Assembly: GCA_003671075.1 (NCBI GenBank)
Contig: QWPT01000002.1
Span: 1 to 64,000, forward strand
Direction: 5' to 3'
Length of the DNA: 64,000 nucleotides
Origin: Planctomycetota bacterium
GTDB taxonomy: Bacteria; Planctomycetota; Phycisphaerae; Phycisphaerales; SM1A02
Part shown: in pieces, positions 20,911 through 30,208 of the stretch
Position numbering within the stretch: the first letter of the stretch is position 1
Layout: every line of letters begins with the position of its first letter
The notes under the pieces: model-generated
What the model was told of the DNA's origin: nothing
The model's input: the letters and a program-made list of their open reading frames with translations, nothing else
Database searches by the model: none
Program-made: the position numbers and the translations under genes

Positions 20911-22278
20911 TCAGCTGCTCTTTCGACCATAGAGTTTCGCTTCGCTGCGCAGCGGGCGATTGCGGTCGTCGAGGTCCGGATCGAGGTTGATGGTCTGGGG
21001 GACCTCGAGGGTTCCGAGAAATGGGTTGGCCGCGGGGCCGAGAAGCGGAAGTGCCGAGGGCAACTCGTTGCTCCACCAAATGTTCGGGCCGAGTAACAGG
21101 CCAGCGCTGTCGGCGCCTTCGGCCACCGAGTTGAAGCGCCGCAACCCGCCAGGCATCCAACAGACGATGTTGTTGCGGAAGCGCACCGCGGCGCCGGAGT
21201 GGTCGGTCGGAGCCACGGGGAAGCGGAAGACCTCTTCGCTCGGATTGACGATGGTGGAGCTGGTGATGGTGACGCCATCGCAACTACCAAACTCAAACGC
21301 ACAGTCGGCGCCGCGCACCAGCAGATTTTCGAGTACCGCGTTTTGGACAAGCGGCGGGATTTTTGCGCCTGATTGACGCGTGATTGGCCCCGTGCTTGGC
21401 GGCGTGCTTGGCGGCGTGGAGATGACAGGATCTTCGGGGGTGAAAGGAACGGGAACGGGTGCAGGCGCAGGCGCGGTGGGATTGAGTGGCGTCCTCAACT
21501 CAGGAAATGCGGGCACGGTGGGGCCTGCCGAAACATGGCGTGAAGCGGCTCGTGCGCCGATGGACGCGCCGGTCTGTATCGCGCCAGCAATCCAGACATC
21601 GTTGAAGGCCAGTCCGTTGCACTCTCCGACGACCAGCACGCCGTAGGCCGAGCCCTCTTTGAGATCGGATTTGATCTGCACCAGTTCGACGGTGAGTTCG
21701 TTGGTCTGCTCAAGGTGCATCGCGGCGCCACGGCAATTCTCGAAGCGCGAGCGCCTGATCTCGAGTCGATCGGTGTCGATCGCGAGAATTCCCGCTTGTT
21801 CGACTAGACCAGCGACGCCGATGACGAGTACATCGCGAATGTCGATGTCATGACTCGCGCCCTCCACGGTGGAGTCGATCACCACGCCCGCGCGGCGCGC
21901 ATTCTTGATGAGGAGCCGCTCGATGCGCACATGGGCGCAGTCGGTCAACTTGAGTCCTTCGCGGTCGGGGCCGATCTCGGCGAGTTTGTTTTTTGCAATC
22001 GAACGGATGACGATGGGCTTCTCGCGCGTTCCCGCGATGGCGCTGAATTGCGCGGGCCGATGCATGCCTTCGAGCAGGACGATCTCATCGCCCGCGACCA
22101 ACTTCGGGCCAAGCGCGGCCCAATCGTCGCCCGGCTTGACTTCGTAGGTCTCAGCGTGCGTTGCGTTGACAACGCAGGCCACGGCGCATGATCCCACCCA
22201 TGCACCCATCGCGCGGACGATGCAGGCGGCCCACGAGTTGGCAGATTGAGCGTGATGGGCGTTGGTCATTCGGTCCAT
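20911..22278 (-). CDS. Secreted right-handed parallel beta-helix protein
   Basis: TYEVKPGDDWAALGPKLVAGDEIVLLEGMHRPAQFSAIAGTREKPIVIRS and beta-helix-like repeats; Pro/Ser/Thr linker. Confidence 0.65.
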   Translation of the reverse strand: MDRMTNAHHAQSANSWAACIVRAMGAWVGSCAVACVVNATHAETYEVKPGDDWAALGPKLVAGDEIVLLEGMHRPAQFSAIAGTREKPIVIRSIAKNKLAEIGPDREGLKLTDCAHVRIERLLIKNARRAGVVIDSTVEGASHDIDIRDVLVIGVAGLVEQAGILAIDTDRLEIRRSRFENCRGAAMHLEQTNELTVELVQIKSDLKEGSAYGVLVVGECNGLAFNDVWIAGAIQTGASIGARAASRHVSAGPTVPAFPELRTPLNPTAPAPAPVPVPFTPEDPVISTPPSTPPSTGPITRQSGAKIPPLVQNAVLENLLVRGADCAFEFGSCDGVTITSSTIVNPSEEVFRFPVAPTDHSGAAVRFRNNIVCWMPGGLRRFNSVAEGADSAGLLLGPNIWWSNELPSALPLLGPAANPFLGTLEVPQTINLDPDLDDRNRPLRSEAKLYGRKSS

Positions 22279-22340
22279 TCTTGCAGAGGCGCGTCTTGCG
22301 ACGGTAGCCGCTTTGCCCGTCGTGAGCGGTTGGGATTGCG

Positions 22341-23387
22341 TTAGGTGGCGCGGTCGAGTGGGCTTGCGCAAATGAATCGCAGCAGCCGCGTTCCTGCGCT
22401 CGCGCTCATGGTGGCGCTCTCGACGCGGGCGGGACGCAGCACGGTTGCGCCAGCAGATGCGTCAAACGAGTCGCTCGCGCTCGACCAACGGCTCTGGCCA
22501 GCGAGCGTCATCCACACTTCGGGTACGCCGGTTTGCTCGAAAGCAATTGCGGTGTCGTCGATGATTTCCAGGGATTCCACCGTGAAAAATCGACAACGGC
22601 AAAGCCGTCGCGTCACGATGCCAGCGGCCTCCCGACGCGGTGCGGTGGCGGCGCTCACGAATCCCGCGACACCGTCTTCTTGCTCGTGGCCGAACTTCAT
22701 GCACTGCCATGCCTGTTCAAGGTGCAGCGGCCGCTTCGGGTCGTTGCGATTCCAATCCCACACGCGGAAGGTCGTGTCGCTGGGAGTCTGGACTTCCGCG
22801 GCGAGGATTCCGCCACCGAGAGCGTGGCAGACGCCGCTCGGCAGATAGATGCAATCGCCCGCAGCGACTTCGTAGCTTTCGATGTGCTCAAGCGCATGGC
22901 CTTCACGCAACGCGGCGGCAAACTGTTCGCGGGTAGTGCTTGGCCGAATGCCGCGGTAGACGCGCGCACCTGGGTCGCAGGCGACGATGATCCAGGCTTC
23001 GGTCTTGAGGTGCGCGTCGGGATGGCTTGCGGCGTACGCGGCGTCAGGGTGGACCTGAAGAGACAGATTGTCGGCGGCGTCGAGAAACTTCATCAGCAGC
23101 GGAAACGCGCCGTCGGGAGCGGGGGTTGCCACGCCGAGGAGTTCGTCGCGTCGCTGGGTTCTGAGCTCGCGCATCGAACAACCCGCGAACGGTCCACCGT
23201 CGACGCGCGATTGACCGCCCGCGATCGAGTCAGGCAGATCGCTGAGTTCCCAAGTCTCACCAACACGCGCGCCGGGGATCGTGGGCTTCCCGAAACTCGC
23301 CAATCGCGTGGCAGCCCAGGAGCGTTCCTTTGCGATCGGAATGAAGCGTAAAAATGGCAGCATCGGGGTTTGCGGTGGAGCGGCCAT
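22341..23387 (-). CDS. manA: Mannose-6-phosphate isomerase, class I
   Basis: LLMKFLDAADNLSLQVHPDAAYA, KTEAWIIV, YLPSGVCHALGGGILAAEVQTPSDTTFRVWDWNR. Confidence 0.9.
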   Translation of the reverse strand: MAAPPQTPMLPFLRFIPIAKERSWAATRLASFGKPTIPGARVGETWELSDLPDSIAGGQSRVDGGPFAGCSMRELRTQRRDELLGVATPAPDGAFPLLMKFLDAADNLSLQVHPDAAYAASHPDAHLKTEAWIIVACDPGARVYRGIRPSTTREQFAAALREGHALEHIESYEVAAGDCIYLPSGVCHALGGGILAAEVQTPSDTTFRVWDWNRNDPKRPLHLEQAWQCMKFGHEQEDGVAGFVSAATAPRREAAGIVTRRLCRCRFFTVESLEIIDDTAIAFEQTGVPEVWMTLAGQSRWSSASDSFDASAGATVLRPARVESATMSASAGTRLLRFICASPLDRAT

Positions 23388-23399
23388 CCAGCACGATCG

Positions 23400-23873
23400 C
23401 TAGATAGCCATTCCCGTGATCTTCGCCTCAAACACGAGCTTTCCGTTGACGATGCCTTGCACATTGGAAATGAAGCGGCGCGGGGTCGCTTCGATCTCGT
23501 TTACCAGGATGACGAAGGTGTCGCCAGGAACGACCTGACCGCGGAAGCTTGCGTTTTCGCAGCGCAGAAATCCAAGAAATCCCAACGCGGGAAATCGCGC
23601 GCGGAACAGCCAACTCGCACACTGCGCGCAGGACTCAATCATCAGCACGCCAGGAAAAAGTGGGCGGCCTTTGATGTGATGTTCGCACCAGAACTCGTCT
23701 GGGCGAACAACCTTGATTCCAACGCAGTTGCGGCGGTCCTCGCTGATCCAAGAAATGCGATCACACTGGCGCATCGGGCCAGTTTGAGGAAGAAACTCAT
23801 CGAGACATCTGCTGTCGCAGATTGTTTGCGAGAGATCAATGGCCGAGAGATCAAAGAGAATCGTGCTTGCCAC
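23400..23873 (-). CDS. FabZ-like beta-hydroxyacyl-ACP dehydratase
   Basis: HHIKGRPLFPGVLMIESCAQ, ASFRGQVVPGDTFVI. Confidence 0.8.
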   Translation of the reverse strand: MASTILFDLSAIDLSQTICDSRCLDEFLPQTGPMRQCDRISWISEDRRNCVGIKVVRPDEFWCEHHIKGRPLFPGVLMIESCAQCASWLFRARFPALGFLGFLRCENASFRGQVVPGDTFVILVNEIEATPRRFISNVQGIVNGKLVFEAKITGMAI

Positions 23874-23888
23874 AGCGAACCGACGGGC

Positions 23889-24074
23889 TCAGGCCCCGCC
23901 TTCCTCCGTGCCGCGCATTTCAAGAACGCGCTGCCTGATCTGTTGCGCGGTGTCCTTGATGTCCTGCATGGACTTGCGGACGCGCGTGCCAGCGGCTTTG
24001 TTTCCGCCAGCGGCCTTTTTCATATCTTCCTCGACCTCGCGGACGAGTTGACACAGGGTCTCGTAGAGCTCCAT
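23889..24074 (-). CDS. Histone H1-like Hc1-family protein
   Basis: 61 aa: VREVEEDMKKAAGGNKAAGTRVRKSMQDIK resembles the Hc1 core (RDLDKAERGNKAAAQRVR). Confidence 0.75.
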   Translation of the reverse strand: MELYETLCQLVREVEEDMKKAAGGNKAAGTRVRKSMQDIKDTAQQIRQRVLEMRGTEEGGA

Positions 24075-24138
24075 CGGCTACCTCCGAATTTCAGTTGAAG
24101 TGGCCCAGGCACTTGCCAAGGTCCGATCACTTGGGGCG

Positions 24139-24717
24139 TTAGGGTAGCGGCAAAGGGGGCACAAGTGTCTTCACCACTCGCAGAACCGATTTGAATTGCG
24201 GATGGGCGGCGTCGCCGAGGAGTTCGTAGATCGCGCCGAGGACACCCGATGGGGTCGCGCCCGATCGCTCCATGCGGCGCAGCGCTGGGGAAATCTGATC
24301 GGTTTGGCCGGCAGAGATGGCGTCGGTCAACAAGAAGGGCTGGCGTCCAGTTGCGAGAAGGTCGAGGACGGTCTGTTGTACGCAGACATGGGCCTCGATT
24401 CCGCAAACGAGAATGTCATCGCAACGGTGCGCCGACAACAGCGCGTCGACCTCGGGAATGAGGGCGCTGAAACGGGTCTTTTCAAAGATTTTGGCGTGGG
24501 AAGCGGCGGCGGCGGCGATGGCGGGCGCGCTGTGCCCGAGCCCTTTGGTGTACTGCTCGGTCACGATTGCCGGCATCCCAAGGATCTTCGCCAATTCGAG
24601 CGCGGCGGCGCAGTTGGCAACAACGCGGTCGGCGTCGAAGATGGTCGGGAGTAACTTGTCCTGGACATCGATCACAAGAAGCGCGGTTCGTTCGAGCGAA
24701 AGGCGGGGGATCGGCAT
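24139..24717 (-). CDS. Isochorismatase-family cysteine hydrolase
   Basis: RTALLVIDVQDKLLP, ILVCGIEAHVCVQQTVLDLL. Confidence 0.88.
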   Translation of the reverse strand: MPIPRLSLERTALLVIDVQDKLLPTIFDADRVVANCAAALELAKILGMPAIVTEQYTKGLGHSAPAIAAAAASHAKIFEKTRFSALIPEVDALLSAHRCDDILVCGIEAHVCVQQTVLDLLATGRQPFLLTDAISAGQTDQISPALRRMERSGATPSGVLGAIYELLGDAAHPQFKSVLRVVKTLVPPLPLP

Positions 24718-24770
24718 GCGCGGAGATTAGCATGGGCGAGTTCGGCCAGAGGCACATCAAGGACCAACCA

Positions 24771-25307
24771 ATGACAACGCATGACACAAGCGGAGTGGAC
24801 AAGCGCAACCCGGCGCAGCGGGCGCAAGAGGACGCAGCGATGCTGGGCGCGTTCGAGGAATGCGTGCGTCAGTCGCAAGCAATGCTCATCGCCAGCGGTG
24901 CGCCTGCGCCATATGCGATGAACATCGCTTTCGCGCGTTCCATGTTTGGCCTTCCCAACTGGCATGTGGTTGCCTGCGCCATTCATGGGCCAACCGAGCC
25001 AGATATCAAGCAATTGGCCATGATTCAGGTGCGCGACGAACAGGGGCAGTCGAGCCCAAGTCTCGCGGTGTTCGTGACCGAAGCGGTGGCAGAGGCGGAG
25101 ATTCCGCGGATGAACATCCCCATCGAGGGCGGATTCTGGCTGACCTTGCGGATTCCCACCGAAGAGGTGCTTCCTTGGATCCGCTCGATCAAGATCCAGG
25201 CGGTTTCGGTGGTCATGCAAGGCGGCGCTGCTGGTCCGTCGCGCGTGCTGACTGTCGAGCTGCTCGAGAAGGTGCAGTCGATCGAGGCGCAGGCGCCGCG
25301 CGCTTAG
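24771..25307 (+). CDS. Hypothetical protein
   Basis: 178-aa ORF from ATG 24771 (alternative ATG 24732). Confidence 0.55.
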   Translation: MTTHDTSGVDKRNPAQRAQEDAAMLGAFEECVRQSQAMLIASGAPAPYAMNIAFARSMFGLPNWHVVACAIHGPTEPDIKQLAMIQVRDEQGQSSPSLAVFVTEAVAEAEIPRMNIPIEGGFWLTLRIPTEEVLPWIRSIKIQAVSVVMQGGAAGPSRVLTVELLEKVQSIEAQAPRA

Positions 25308-26761
25308 ACGCGGAGTTCGACTTTGGTCGACAGTGATGCGGCGTGACGAACGCGGATCGGCTCGACCACCGTTGCGATGAAGCGGTTGGTCTGCTCGGGC
25401 GCGCGGCCGATGAAACTCGCCGGTTCGAGCGCGCCGTCGAGGTCCACCTTCGCGAAGAACGCGTCGCTCTTCAGCCGCGCCATGAGGTCGTTGGCGCGGC
25501 CAAAACGCTTGACTTCCTCGGCGGCGGCCATCGAATGCACGCGAATGACCTCGTGCGCTTCCTGTCGGTCGGCGCCCGCTCTGGTCGCGGCCAACATGAT
25601 GTTTTCGCTGGCCATGAAGGGAAGTTCGGCCGCGAGGTTTGCCGTGACCGTCGCTGGCCAAACCACCAGTCCCTCCGCCACATTCGCCATGATGTCGAGC
25701 GACCCATCGAGCGCGAGGAACGCTTCGGGAAGCACGAGCCGTCGATTGGACGAATCATCGAGCGTGCGCTCGAGCCACTGCGTCGCCTGCGTCTGCAGCG
25801 GATCGTTGATCAATCCCATCACAAAGCGCGCGAGTCCGCAGGCGCGTTCGCATCGCATCGGGTTGCGCTTGTAGGCCATTGCCGATGAGCCGATTTGATC
25901 TTTCTCGAAAGGCTCTTCAACTTCTTTTCGGTTGGCGAGCAAGCGAATATCGGTGGCGCATTTATGCACGGCCGATGCGGCAATGGCCAGCGCGCTGACG
26001 ATTTGCGCATCGACAATGCGCGGATAGGTCTGGCCGCAGACGGCGAGCATGCGATCCTTCGGCCAGCCGAGTTTGTCGGCGAATTTGGCCTCGAGCGCGT
26101 CGACCTTGGCGGGATCGCCGTCGAGCAGACCGAGGTAGGACGCCTGTGTTCCGGTCGCGCCGCGCAGGCCGCGCAGGCGCAACGACTGCAGGACGAATTC
26201 GACTTGTTCAAGCGCGATGGCGAAGTCCTGCGCCCACAAGGTTGCGCGCTTGCCGACGGTGGTTGGTTGCGCGGGCTGAAAGTGGGTGAATCCCAGCGTC
26301 GCCAGCTGGCAATGCTTGGCCGCGAAGCCGCCGAGCCGATCGACGACCCGCGCGAGCTTTCCCGCGATAAGACCCAGCGAATCGCGCAGCACAAGCATGT
26401 CGGCGTTGCACACGACATCCTGGCTGGTTGCGCCGAAGTGGATGATCGCGCGCGCGGTGGGCGCGGCGTCGCCGAGGGTATGCACATGCGCCATCACATC
26501 GTGACGGAGTCGTGCTTCGTGCTTCGCCGCCGCGGCAAAATCGATGTCATCGAGGTGAGCGCGAATCGCTTCGACCTGCGCACGCGAGACGGGCATGCCC
26601 AGTTCGTGCTGGCTTTCGGCAAGCGCGAGCCAGATGCGCCGCCAAGTGGAGAACTTGCGCTGCTCGCTCCAGAGCGCGCGCATTTCCACGCTGGCGTTGC
26701 GCGATTCAAGCGGTGAACGGTAGCCCGAGTGGTCGGAGTCGATGGGGGAGTTGGTCGTCAC
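25304..26761 (-). CDS. purB: Adenylosuccinate lyase (GTG start likely)
   Basis: QIGSSAMAYKRNPMRCE signature, LRHDVMAHVHT, TLGFTHFQPAQPTTVGKR. Confidence 0.93.
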   Translation of the reverse strand: MTTNSPIDSDHSGYRSPLESRNASVEMRALWSEQRKFSTWRRIWLALAESQHELGMPVSRAQVEAIRAHLDDIDFAAAAKHEARLRHDVMAHVHTLGDAAPTARAIIHFGATSQDVVCNADMLVLRDSLGLIAGKLARVVDRLGGFAAKHCQLATLGFTHFQPAQPTTVGKRATLWAQDFAIALEQVEFVLQSLRLRGLRGATGTQASYLGLLDGDPAKVDALEAKFADKLGWPKDRMLAVCGQTYPRIVDAQIVSALAIAASAVHKCATDIRLLANRKEVEEPFEKDQIGSSAMAYKRNPMRCERACGLARFVMGLINDPLQTQATQWLERTLDDSSNRRLVLPEAFLALDGSLDIMANVAEGLVVWPATVTANLAAELPFMASENIMLAATRAGADRQEAHEVIRVHSMAAAEEVKRFGRANDLMARLKSDAFFAKVDLDGALEPASFIGRAPEQTNRFIATVVEPIRVRHAASLSTKVELRV

Positions 26762-26766
26762 GGGGC

Positions 26767-27522
26767 TCAGTTCCTCGACAGACTTTCGGATGCTGGTTGC
26801 GCGGCCTCTTTCTGGACAACCTTCTGGAGCACGAGGTGCTCGGTTCCAGCGCGGATGCGCGCGATGTTGGATCGATGTTTGAAGACGACAAACGCGGCCA
26901 CCAAAAGACTGCTCGCGAAAAACGGCACAACGGCGCGCACGCCTGTGAGTCCGTTGGCGGAGAGCGCGGCGACGAGCACCGCGCAAGGCACCGCAACAGC
27001 CGCCACCATCGACGCGAGGCTGACCATGCGAAACACCAGCACCAGCGCGATCCAAAGGACCAGCGCGAGCAGACAGGGAATCGTGAGCACCGGCCACATC
27101 GCGGCGAGCGCGCCGAAGCCAGTGGCCACGCCCTTGCCACCTTTGAAGCCGATCCACGGCGAAAGTGTGTGACCGAGAATTCCCGCCGCGGCCGTTGCCA
27201 GCCAGCACCACGCCGTCTGCGGCTCAATACCGCCAGCGGCAACTCCGAGCGCGCCAAGCATCCAGCCCGCGGCCAGCACCGGCAGTGCGCCCTTGATCGA
27301 ATCGATGAGAAAGCAGGCAATTCCCCACGGTTTTCCCAGGGTGCGGCCCAGGTTGGTTGCGCCGTAGTTGTTGCTACCAACGCTGCCCAGATCGACTCCG
27401 CGCGTGCGTGCGAGCAGGTGCGCGGTCGGGAAGCTGCCGATGAGATAGGCGCCGATCGGGAGCGTCGCCCAAAGCAAGGGCGTCGGTAGGCTCGCGGTTG
27501 TCTCCATGAGCAGGGTTTGCAT
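26767..27522 (-). CDS. plsY: Glycerol-3-phosphate acyltransferase
   Basis: GSFPTAHLLARTRGVDLGSVGSNNYGATNLGRTLG, DSIKGALPV, FKGGKGVATG. Confidence 0.92.
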   Translation of the reverse strand: MQTLLMETTASLPTPLLWATLPIGAYLIGSFPTAHLLARTRGVDLGSVGSNNYGATNLGRTLGKPWGIACFLIDSIKGALPVLAAGWMLGALGVAAGGIEPQTAWCWLATAAAGILGHTLSPWIGFKGGKGVATGFGALAAMWPVLTIPCLLALVLWIALVLVFRMVSLASMVAAVAVPCAVLVAALSANGLTGVRAVVPFFASSLLVAAFVVFKHRSNIARIRAGTEHLVLQKVVQKEAAQPASESLSRN

Positions 27523-27571
27523 GAGGCGCGGATGATAGGGAAACATGGCGCAATACGCGCCGCGCGTCGAC

Positions 27572-27838
27572 TCAGTCACCTTGCCAAAGTTGAGAGCCGT
27601 ATTTCGAGCGGTACCAGCGACCAGTGGCGCGGCGGAGTTCGGTGGTGATCGCCATGAGGATGGGCGCTGGGAGTTCAGCGCTGAGTTCGATGCGGTCTTC
27701 AAACAGTTCGACCGACGGCGCGAGCACGCCTTGATGCTCGGCGGTTTCCTCTGCGCACGCGCGAATAAGCGCGGCCAACGCCGGATCAGCGAGCGATCGC
27801 GGATGCGCGGCGTGAAGGGTGAGTCTGGAGATTGCCAC
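27572..27838 (-). CDS. Small hypothetical protein (possible GTG start)
   Basis: ORF between plsY and the GmhB-like gene; VAISRLTLHAAHPRSLADPALAALIRACAEE... Confidence 0.35.
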   Translation of the reverse strand: MAISRLTLHAAHPRSLADPALAALIRACAEETAEHQGVLAPSVELFEDRIELSAELPAPILMAITTELRRATGRWYRSKYGSQLWQGD

Positions 27839-27915
27839 GGGAGCAGTGCGGGGAAGGTGCGGTTGAACGGCGCGTTTACGCAGCAAATTCCTCGGCAAAA
27901 ACCAACGGTTCACGC

Positions 27916-28791
27916 CTACTGCCGATCGAAGAGCAGAATCGTGATTGTGACCAATTGAATCATCGCGGCGGCCGCGGCCCATCGCGCGAAGTGCTCAAAC
28001 TCGGAGAGGTTGAGGAACGAGACGGCGACAACAAGAATTGCGATGAGTTGCAATCCCATCGCCGCGAGGCGCATTGCGCTTGATTCGGCGCGGCGCAGGC
28101 GCAGCGCGCGGACTTCATCGGTGAGTTCGGCAAGTCCACGGCGCAGACGATCGCTCGATCGCTCGCGGCGAACGCTGCGGGTGGCGGTGCGTGCCGGAGC
28201 GGCTGTGCGCGAACTCGCGATGGACGCAGTGGTTTCGTCACGATGGCGGAGGATGATTTCGACCGCCTCGGCAAGGGTCGAGGCCGAGTAGTCCGCGGCG
28301 GCATCGGCGATGCGAGCGCGATCGCGCGAAACCAGAATGGTTCGCAATCCCGCGGTGCGTCCTGCGGCAACATCGCACGGCGAATCGCCGAGCAGCCAAG
28401 AACGCTCGAGTTCAAGCTCCATGTCCTGCGCAGCCTGCAGAAGCATGCCCGGGCGAGGTTTGCGCCACGGGTGCTCGCGGGTGTACTCGGGCGTGATGCC
28501 CTTGGGATGGAACGGGCAATAGTAGAAGCGTTCGATGGTGCGCTTCAGTCCAGTTTGTTGGTCGACGAGTTCGGAGACCTTCGCATGCACCGCGTCGACA
28601 TCGGACTCGGTGAAGCGACCGCGGGCAACGCCGCCTTGATTGGTTGCGACGACAAGACGAAATCCCGCATCGCGCAGGCGGCGCAGCGAGGGCGCCACTC
28701 CTTCGACGAGAGTGGTTCGCGCTGGAATTCCAGCGTTGGAGTCGTCGGGCACCAAGGTGCCGTCTCTATCAAGAAAAATCGCAGGATCCAT
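27916..28791 (-). CDS. HAD phosphatase (GmhB-like) with C-terminal transmembrane pair
   Basis: IFLDRDGTLVPDD, VVATNQGGVARG, YYCPFHP, WLLGDSPCDVAAG; two hydrophobic helices at the C-terminus. Confidence 0.85.
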   Translation of the reverse strand: MDPAIFLDRDGTLVPDDSNAGIPARTTLVEGVAPSLRRLRDAGFRLVVATNQGGVARGRFTESDVDAVHAKVSELVDQQTGLKRTIERFYYCPFHPKGITPEYTREHPWRKPRPGMLLQAAQDMELELERSWLLGDSPCDVAAGRTAGLRTILVSRDRARIADAAADYSASTLAEAVEIILRHRDETTASIASSRTAAPARTATRSVRRERSSDRLRRGLAELTDEVRALRLRRAESSAMRLAAMGLQLIAILVVAVSFLNLSEFEHFARWAAAAAMIQLVTITILLFDRQ

Positions 28792-28871
28792 CGGCGTTCC
28801 GAGTGTTTGACTTCGCGGCCCCTCCGCGCCCGCATCCTAACGCAATTGATGATCGCAGCACCACGATGCCT

Positions 28872-28936
28872 GAGGATCAACCCCGAGGGTCAACCCCGAG
28901 CATTACGCCCGAGCATTACGCCCGAGCATCACGCCG
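28872..28936. repeat. 13-bp tandem repeat x5 between the GmhB-like gene and pfk
   Basis: gaggatcaacccc|gagggtcaacccc|gagcattacgccc|gagcattacgccc|gagcatcacgccg. Confidence 0.9.
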
Positions 28937-28974
28937 ATCAACGTATCAGCGCGTGCGGCCGCAGCCGCGACGGC

Positions 28975-30117
28975 TCAATATCCCCCGCTCGAAATCGGCT
29001 TTGCTTCGATGGATCCCACGCCGTCGCCGAAGCTGGTGCCGATCGCGCGTGCCGCTGAGATGAGCGGGTGGTCGATGGGAACCAGTCGTTGCTTGCCGAC
29101 GGTCTCGAAGAGGTCGATATCGGAAAATATATTGTTTTCGCGGACAACCATGCGGTTGCGCTTCCCGCTTGCCAGCACCGCCATGGCGTGAAAGCCGAAG
29201 TTCGTCGCAAGGATTCGGTCAGCTGCGATGGGTGCGCCGCCACGCTGGGTGTGGCCGAGCACGGTGGTGCGGGTCTCGATTCCGGTGAGGTCGGCGATCT
29301 CGGTTGCCACCAGGTTTCCAATGCCGCCGAAGCGGATCGGATCGTGGCTGGTCGGGTCGTAGCGACCGACGACCTGCTCACCGAATTTCGGGCGCGCGCC
29401 CTCGGCAACCACCACGATGGCGAATCCGGGGCCGCGCATGCGTCGGTCGATGTCGTCGGCGATCTGACGCAGATCGAAGGGGACCTCAGGAAGCAGGATG
29501 ACATCGGATCCGCTGGCGACTCCGGAAGTCAGCGCGATCCAACCAGCGTTGCGACCCATGACCTCGCAGACCATTACGCGGTGGTGGCTGTCGGCAGTCG
29601 AGTGCAGGCGGTCGAGCGCGTCGGTCGCAGTAGCGACGGCGGTAAGGAAACCGAAGGTGATTTCGGTTCCGACGAGATCGTTGTCGATCGTCTTGGGAAC
29701 GCCGATCACATTGATGCCCGCAGCCGCAATCGGCGCGGCGCACGCCATGGTTCCGTCGCCGCCGATCACGATCAGCCCGTCAAGCCGTTCGCGGGCGATC
29801 GTGGTCAGGCACTTCTCAGTGACATCCTCCCAAATCGGCGTGCCGTCGGGCTTGCGGCCCGTGCAGTAGCGCGTGGGGTTGCACTTGTTGTTGGAGCCGA
29901 GAATCGTGCCGCCGCGGGTCAGAATGCCTGAGACATCCTTGAGTCCGAGTGGGCGTACCCGGTGTTCGATGAGGCCTTGGAAGCCGTCTTCGATGCCGAT
30001 GACCTCGATGCCGTACTGCAGGATTGCGGTCTTTGCCACCGCGCGGAGAACCGCGTTGAGGCCTGGACAGTCGCCGCCGCCAGTGAGAATGCCGAGTCGG
30101 CGAGTGCTTGGTGACAT
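28975..30117 (-). CDS. pfk: 6-phosphofructokinase (mixed ATP/PPi-type motifs)
   Basis: LTGGGDCPGLNAV, VIGGDGTMA, GVPKTIDNDLVGTE; start reassigned to ATG 30117. Confidence 0.9.
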   Translation of the reverse strand: MSPSTRRLGILTGGGDCPGLNAVLRAVAKTAILQYGIEVIGIEDGFQGLIEHRVRPLGLKDVSGILTRGGTILGSNNKCNPTRYCTGRKPDGTPIWEDVTEKCLTTIARERLDGLIVIGGDGTMACAAPIAAAGINVIGVPKTIDNDLVGTEITFGFLTAVATATDALDRLHSTADSHHRVMVCEVMGRNAGWIALTSGVASGSDVILLPEVPFDLRQIADDIDRRMRGPGFAIVVVAEGARPKFGEQVVGRYDPTSHDPIRFGGIGNLVATEIADLTGIETRTTVLGHTQRGGAPIAADRILATNFGFHAMAVLASGKRNRMVVRENNIFSDIDLFETVGKQRLVPIDHPLISAARAIGTSFGDGVGSIEAKPISSGGY

Positions 30118-30208
30118 GAGTGGGGGGGTCCGAGGAAAGCGGCGCACGGTATCGCAAATCACTTCGAACACGAAGCGATTTACGCAGTCTTGCTAGGATT
30201 CGTATCCC

